DNA from: JABSSA01 sp039984715
Lineage (GTDB): Bacteria > Pseudomonadota > Alphaproteobacteria > Rhodobacterales > Rhodobacteraceae
DNA length: 64,000 nt
Direction: 5' to 3'
NCBI GenBank assembly: GCA_039984715.1
Contig: JBDWUA010000012.1
Location: 124,001 to 188,000 of the forward strand
Positions 61,421-64,000 of the stretch are shown here, in pieces. How positions within the stretch are numbered: the first letter of the stretch is position 1; each line of letters opens with the position of its first letter. The notes beneath the pieces are model-generated. The model saw only the letters and a program-made list of their open reading frames with translations, was not told the origin of the DNA and searched no databases. A program made the translations under genes and the position numbers.

Positions 61421-62284
61421 TCAACTGACAAAGCGTGATGCCTCTTGGCGCATGAAGGGTACAAGAATGTCGCGAAAGGCCTTCATCCGCGCGCCGGGCC
61501 AAACATCTGCGTGCCCAACCAGCCAAACATCTGCATAGGGTTGCGCTGGTAAAACCGGGATTTGTGCCAACCCAAGCGCGCGTCCCAGAAACATGGGCAT
61601 GCGCGCGACACCCAATCCGGCCTGCGCAGCCCCGGCAATCGCCATCATGTCATCAAACCGGTATCGCACTCGTGCATTGGGAAACCGATCTTTAACGCCT
61701 TTTGGCAAATTAGGATGATCCACATATGCGATCCAATCAATGACGCTGTCTGGGTCTTTGGATATGCGTTCCGCATAGTGTGCCACAGCAAAGCTGGCCG
61801 TTTCCTGCGCACAGAGCCGAAGCCCTTTTAGATCGTCGCCCGGGCTGCGGCTTATCCGTATTGCCAGATCGGATTCACGTCGGGACAGATCCAACACATC
61901 ATTTGTGGCCCGAACCGTTAATTCAACATTGGGAAATCGCTGCGTGAACGTTTCAATGACCGGCGCGACAACATAGGCAATCAACAATTGTGGAGCTGTT
62001 ATGGATAATGGACCGGACACAGTATCCTGCATCCCCTGCAACTTGCGCATCAGCGCGTTTTCTTCGGCCTCCATCCGCGCGGCATACTCGGCAATAGCGT
62101 GCGCTGCATCTGTCGGGTGATAGCCTTCGGCCAAACGCTCGAACAATGGTCCACCGTGCTGTTTCTCTGCCCGACCGATACGACGTGACACAGTTGTATA
62201 ATTCACACCCAGCGCGGCCCCAGCACCTGCCAAAGTTTTGCACCGGACCAGAGCCATTATGGTTTTTAGATCATCCCATTCCAT
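61421..62284 (-). CDS. LysR-family transcriptional regulator
   Basis: A 287-residue regulator. MEWDDLKTIMALVRCKTLAG starts the winged helix-turn-helix (residues 1-60, with the usual AGAALGVNYTTVSRRIGRAE), and the rest is a periplasmic-binding-type sensor domain. The start could be at 62293 instead. It is divergent from the DUF1330 gene, which may be its target. The inducer is unknown. Confidence 0.85.
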   Translation of the reverse strand: MEWDDLKTIMALVRCKTLAGAGAALGVNYTTVSRRIGRAEKQHGGPLFERLAEGYHPTDAAHAIAEYAARMEAEENALMRKLQGMQDTVSGPLSITAPQLLIAYVVAPVIETFTQRFPNVELTVRATNDVLDLSRRESDLAIRISRSPGDDLKGLRLCAQETASFAVAHYAERISKDPDSVIDWIAYVDHPNLPKGVKDRFPNARVRYRFDDMMAIAGAAQAGLGVARMPMFLGRALGLAQIPVLPAQPYADVWLVGHADVWPGARMKAFRDILVPFMRQEASRFVS

Positions 62285-62294
62285 GACATGCATA

Positions 62295-62315
62295 ATTGCA
62301 CACCGATCGCGCAAT
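62295..62315. promoter_or_regulatory. LysR-type dyad between lysR gene and DUF1330 gene
   Basis: ATTGC (62295-62299) and GCAAT (62311-62315) form a dyad separated by 11 bp, matching the general T-N11-A pattern of LysR boxes. It lies at the start of the regulator gene, as expected for autoregulation, and about 70 bp upstream of the DUF1330 start. Confidence 0.5.
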
Positions 62316-62381
62316 CACACGCGTTTTAGCACGCACGTTGGATGTATATTGTTCCGGTCAGTTATCTGGAAGGAACCAAAA

Positions 62382-62663
62382 ATGATTTACGCCTTTGTAC
62401 AAATCACGATCACTGACCCTGACACTATGGCAAAATACGCGGACCTTGCCGGGCCCGCGCTTCAGAAATACGGCGCGTCGCCCGTCGCGATGAGCAAAAC
62501 ACCGACACGTTTGGAAGGCGATGCACCCGCACCATCGCGCGCCGTCCTTCTTGGCTTTCCAGACAGAGAGGCCGCCATGGGTTGGATCAACGATCCCGAA
62601 TTGGCCGACGTCCACGCATTGCGCCGGGCCGCCGGTGACAGTGAAATCACCCTTATCGGATAG
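62382..62663 (+). CDS. DUF1330 family protein
   Basis: A 93-residue single-domain protein (MIYAFVQITITDPDTMAKYA; LLGFPDREAAMGWINDPEL), matching the dimeric alpha-beta barrel DUF1330. GGAAGGAA precedes the ATG at 62382, while the frame opens at 62238 inside the LysR gene. Divergent from lysR, so a regulator-target pair is likely. Function unknown. Confidence 0.87.
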   Translation: MIYAFVQITITDPDTMAKYADLAGPALQKYGASPVAMSKTPTRLEGDAPAPSRAVLLGFPDREAAMGWINDPELADVHALRRAAGDSEITLIG

Positions 62664-62671
62664 TCGCAAAA

Positions 62672-62694
62672 AAGGCGGGTCAAAAACCCGCCTT
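62672..62694. terminator. Bidirectional terminator between DUF1330 gene and metK
   Basis: AAGGCGGGT (62672-62680), loop CAAAA, ACCCGCCTT (62686-62694). The A-run at 62668-62673 gives TTTTTT on the minus strand, so it serves metK well and probably also the DUF1330 gene. Confidence 0.9.
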
Positions 62695-62718
62695 CTGAAA
62701 AACCATTTCAAGCAAAAC

Positions 62719-63900
62719 TTAAACTGCGGCTTTGATCGCGTCCACCAAATCGGTGCGTTCCCAGCTAAATCCGCCATCATCACTAGGCGAGCGGCCGAAA
62801 TGCCCATAGGCAGCCGTGCGCGCGTAAATGGGTTTGTTCATTCCCAGATGTTCGCGAATGCCACGTGGGGTCAAACTCATCGCTTCTGACACCGCTTTTT
62901 CAATCGCGGCGTCGGGAACCTGACCTGATCCAAATGTGTCCGCATAGATCGACAATGGCTTGGACACGCCAATCGCATAGCTCAGCTGAATTGTGCAGCG
63001 TTTTGCCAACCCAGCCGCCACAACGTTCTTGGCCAGATACCGCGCCGCGTAAGCTGCTGACCGGTCAACCTTGGTTGGGTCTTTTCCTGAAAACGCGCCG
63101 CCACCGTGAGGGGCAGCACCACCATATGTGTCCACAATGATCTTACGCCCCGTAAGACCAGCATCGCCATCAGGTCCACCAATGACAAATTTGCCCGTTG
63201 GGTTTACGTGCCATTCGGTTTCGTCGGTCAACCACCCGTCCGGCAGTACCTCTGTAATATAAGGCGCAACGATTTCGCGGATCTGATTGGATGTCAGGCT
63301 TTCGTCGAGATGCTGTGTCGATAGAACCAAAGAGCTGATGCCAACAGGTTTACCGTCCCGATACTGAACAGACAGCTGTGACTTCGCATCCGGCCCAAGC
63401 ATCGCTGCTTCTCCGGATTTGCGGGCTTCGGCCAAACGGCGCAAAATAGCGTGCGCATACTGGATCGGAGCAGGCATAAGAGCAGGCGTTTCATCTGTGG
63501 CATAGCCAAACATGATGCCTTGATCACCCGCGCCTTCGTCTTTGTTGCCAGAGGCGTCAACGCCTTGCGCAATATGTGCAGATTGTTCGTGCAAAAGGTT
63601 CGTGATTTCGCAGGTATTCCAATGGAATTTTTCTTGCGTGTAACCGATGTCTTTGATGCAATCGCGCGCGATTTGTTCAACGCGCCCCATGTAATCACGC
63701 AGCTTATCTTGGTCAGACAAACCAACCTCACCACCGATGACAACACGATTGGTCGTGGCAAATGTTTCACATGCGACCCGTGCTTCGGGTTCTTCCGCAA
63801 GAAACGCGTCAAGAACAGCGTCGGAAATACGGTCGCAAACTTTATCTGGATGGCCTTCGGAAACGGATTCCGAGGTAAATGTGTAATTCTGTCGGGACAT
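62719..63900 (-). CDS. metK: S-adenosylmethionine synthase
   Basis: A 393-residue enzyme making SAM from methionine and ATP. FTSESVSEGHPDKVCDRISD is the N-terminal signature, GAGDQGIMFGYATDET is the ATP/methionine site, and GGGAFSGKDPTKVDRSAAYAAR is the third. The mRNA leader carries a SAM/SAH riboswitch whose 3' strand includes the ribosome binding site, so translation should fall when SAM is abundant. A terminator ends the gene. Confidence 0.97.
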   Translation of the reverse strand: MSRQNYTFTSESVSEGHPDKVCDRISDAVLDAFLAEEPEARVACETFATTNRVVIGGEVGLSDQDKLRDYMGRVEQIARDCIKDIGYTQEKFHWNTCEITNLLHEQSAHIAQGVDASGNKDEGAGDQGIMFGYATDETPALMPAPIQYAHAILRRLAEARKSGEAAMLGPDAKSQLSVQYRDGKPVGISSLVLSTQHLDESLTSNQIREIVAPYITEVLPDGWLTDETEWHVNPTGKFVIGGPDGDAGLTGRKIIVDTYGGAAPHGGGAFSGKDPTKVDRSAAYAARYLAKNVVAAGLAKRCTIQLSYAIGVSKPLSIYADTFGSGQVPDAAIEKAVSEAMSLTPRGIREHLGMNKPIYARTAAYGHFGRSPSDDGGFSWERTDLVDAIKAAV

Positions 63901-63903
63901 AAA

Positions 63904-63948
63904 TGCTCCAATGAATGTTACGCCGTCACGCCAGGAAGCCGTTGTGAC
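63904..63948 (-). ncRNA. SAM/SAH riboswitch in the metK leader
   Basis: On the minus strand: GTCAC (63948-63944), the conserved loop AACGGCTTCCTGGC, GTGAC (63929-63925), a 13-base linker, and TTGGAGCA (63911-63904), which ends 3 bases before the metK ATG. The P1 stem GTCAC/GTGAC and the pseudoknot between GGCTTCC and GGAGC match the known minimal SAM/SAH riboswitch consensus nearly base for base. Ligand binding sequesters the GGAG ribosome binding site and lowers translation. Confidence 0.94.
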
Positions 63949-63963
63949 AGATCACATTGTCAC
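63944..63963 (-). promoter_or_regulatory. Possible alternative hairpin competing with riboswitch P1
   Basis: GTGACA (63963-63958) can pair with TGTCAC (63949-63944), a 6-bp stem around an 8-base loop. TGTCAC includes the 5' strand of riboswitch P1, so both cannot form together. Confidence 0.5.
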
Positions 63964-64000
63964 TAGGCGTCTCCCGTCGTGTGGTCAATCGCTTTCATCC

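Overview
ORGANISM. The window looks like chromosomal DNA of a marine alphaproteobacterium of the order Rhodobacterales (Roseobacter-type). The strongest single clue is a SAM/SAH riboswitch directly upstream of metK at the right edge; this RNA class is known almost only from Rhodobacterales metK leaders. Gene content agrees: a propionyl-CoA carboxylase / methylmalonyl-CoA mutase locus with a PccR-type regulator and its TTTGCAAA sites, a betICBA choline-O-sulfate/choline to glycine betaine operon, a tauABC-tpa taurine locus, a urease cluster, and single-gene families typical of roseobacters (DUF6497, DUF4174, very small lipoproteins). Base composition is moderate by eye, and I see no phage, plasmid, transposon, CRISPR, rRNA or tRNA gene.

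LAYOUT. 0-5 kb: 3' end of exopolyphosphatase, small enzymes and NhaA. 5-19 kb: the propionyl-CoA assimilation locus (mcm, sulfotransferase-like gene, DUF4174, pccA, several small lipoprotein/hypothetical genes, pccB, a Bcr/CflA efflux pump, pccR), with PccR-like sites in front of pccB and of pccR, then a thermonuclease gene. 19.5-25.6 kb: bet operon (betI-betC-GST-betB-betA) behind a tandem palindromic operator. 25.6-27.2 kb: two exporters. 28-33.5 kb: urease genes ureDAB and ureC, separated by a cyclase, an AhpD-like gene and two LprI-like genes; ureE, ureF and ureG are not here. 33.6-40 kb: a second sulfotransferase-like gene, ychF, a PagL-like outer-membrane protein, trpA, an MFS transporter and rplY. 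40-42.4 kb: a hybrid histidine kinase. 42.5-47.6 kb: tauABC divergent from tpa, with four phased TauR-like repeats between them. 47.6-53.8 kb: pth, DUF2332, a serine hydrolase, DUF2237, then trpB, trpF, lapA-like and ihfB. 54.3-61.3 kb: rpsA, an amino-acid ABC permease and binding protein without an ATPase, then aroA-cmk and trmB. 61.4-64 kb: a LysR regulator divergent from a DUF1330 gene, then metK with its riboswitch.

HOW IT FITS TOGETHER. Much of the window serves use of small organic compounds common in the sea: propionate/propionyl-CoA (pccA, pccB, mcm, pccR), choline and choline sulfate (bet), taurine (tau, tpa) and urea (ure), beside housekeeping translation and tryptophan genes. The most useful signals for follow-up are regulatory: the metK riboswitch and a possible competing hairpin, the PccR-like octamers, the double BetI-like operator, the 22-bp phased TauR-like repeats, and a hairpin that can hide the ribosome binding site of the amino-acid binding protein gene. 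I did not find a clearly new multi-gene system. The oddest gene arrangements are the interrupted urease cluster without maturation genes and the enlarged TauC permease.
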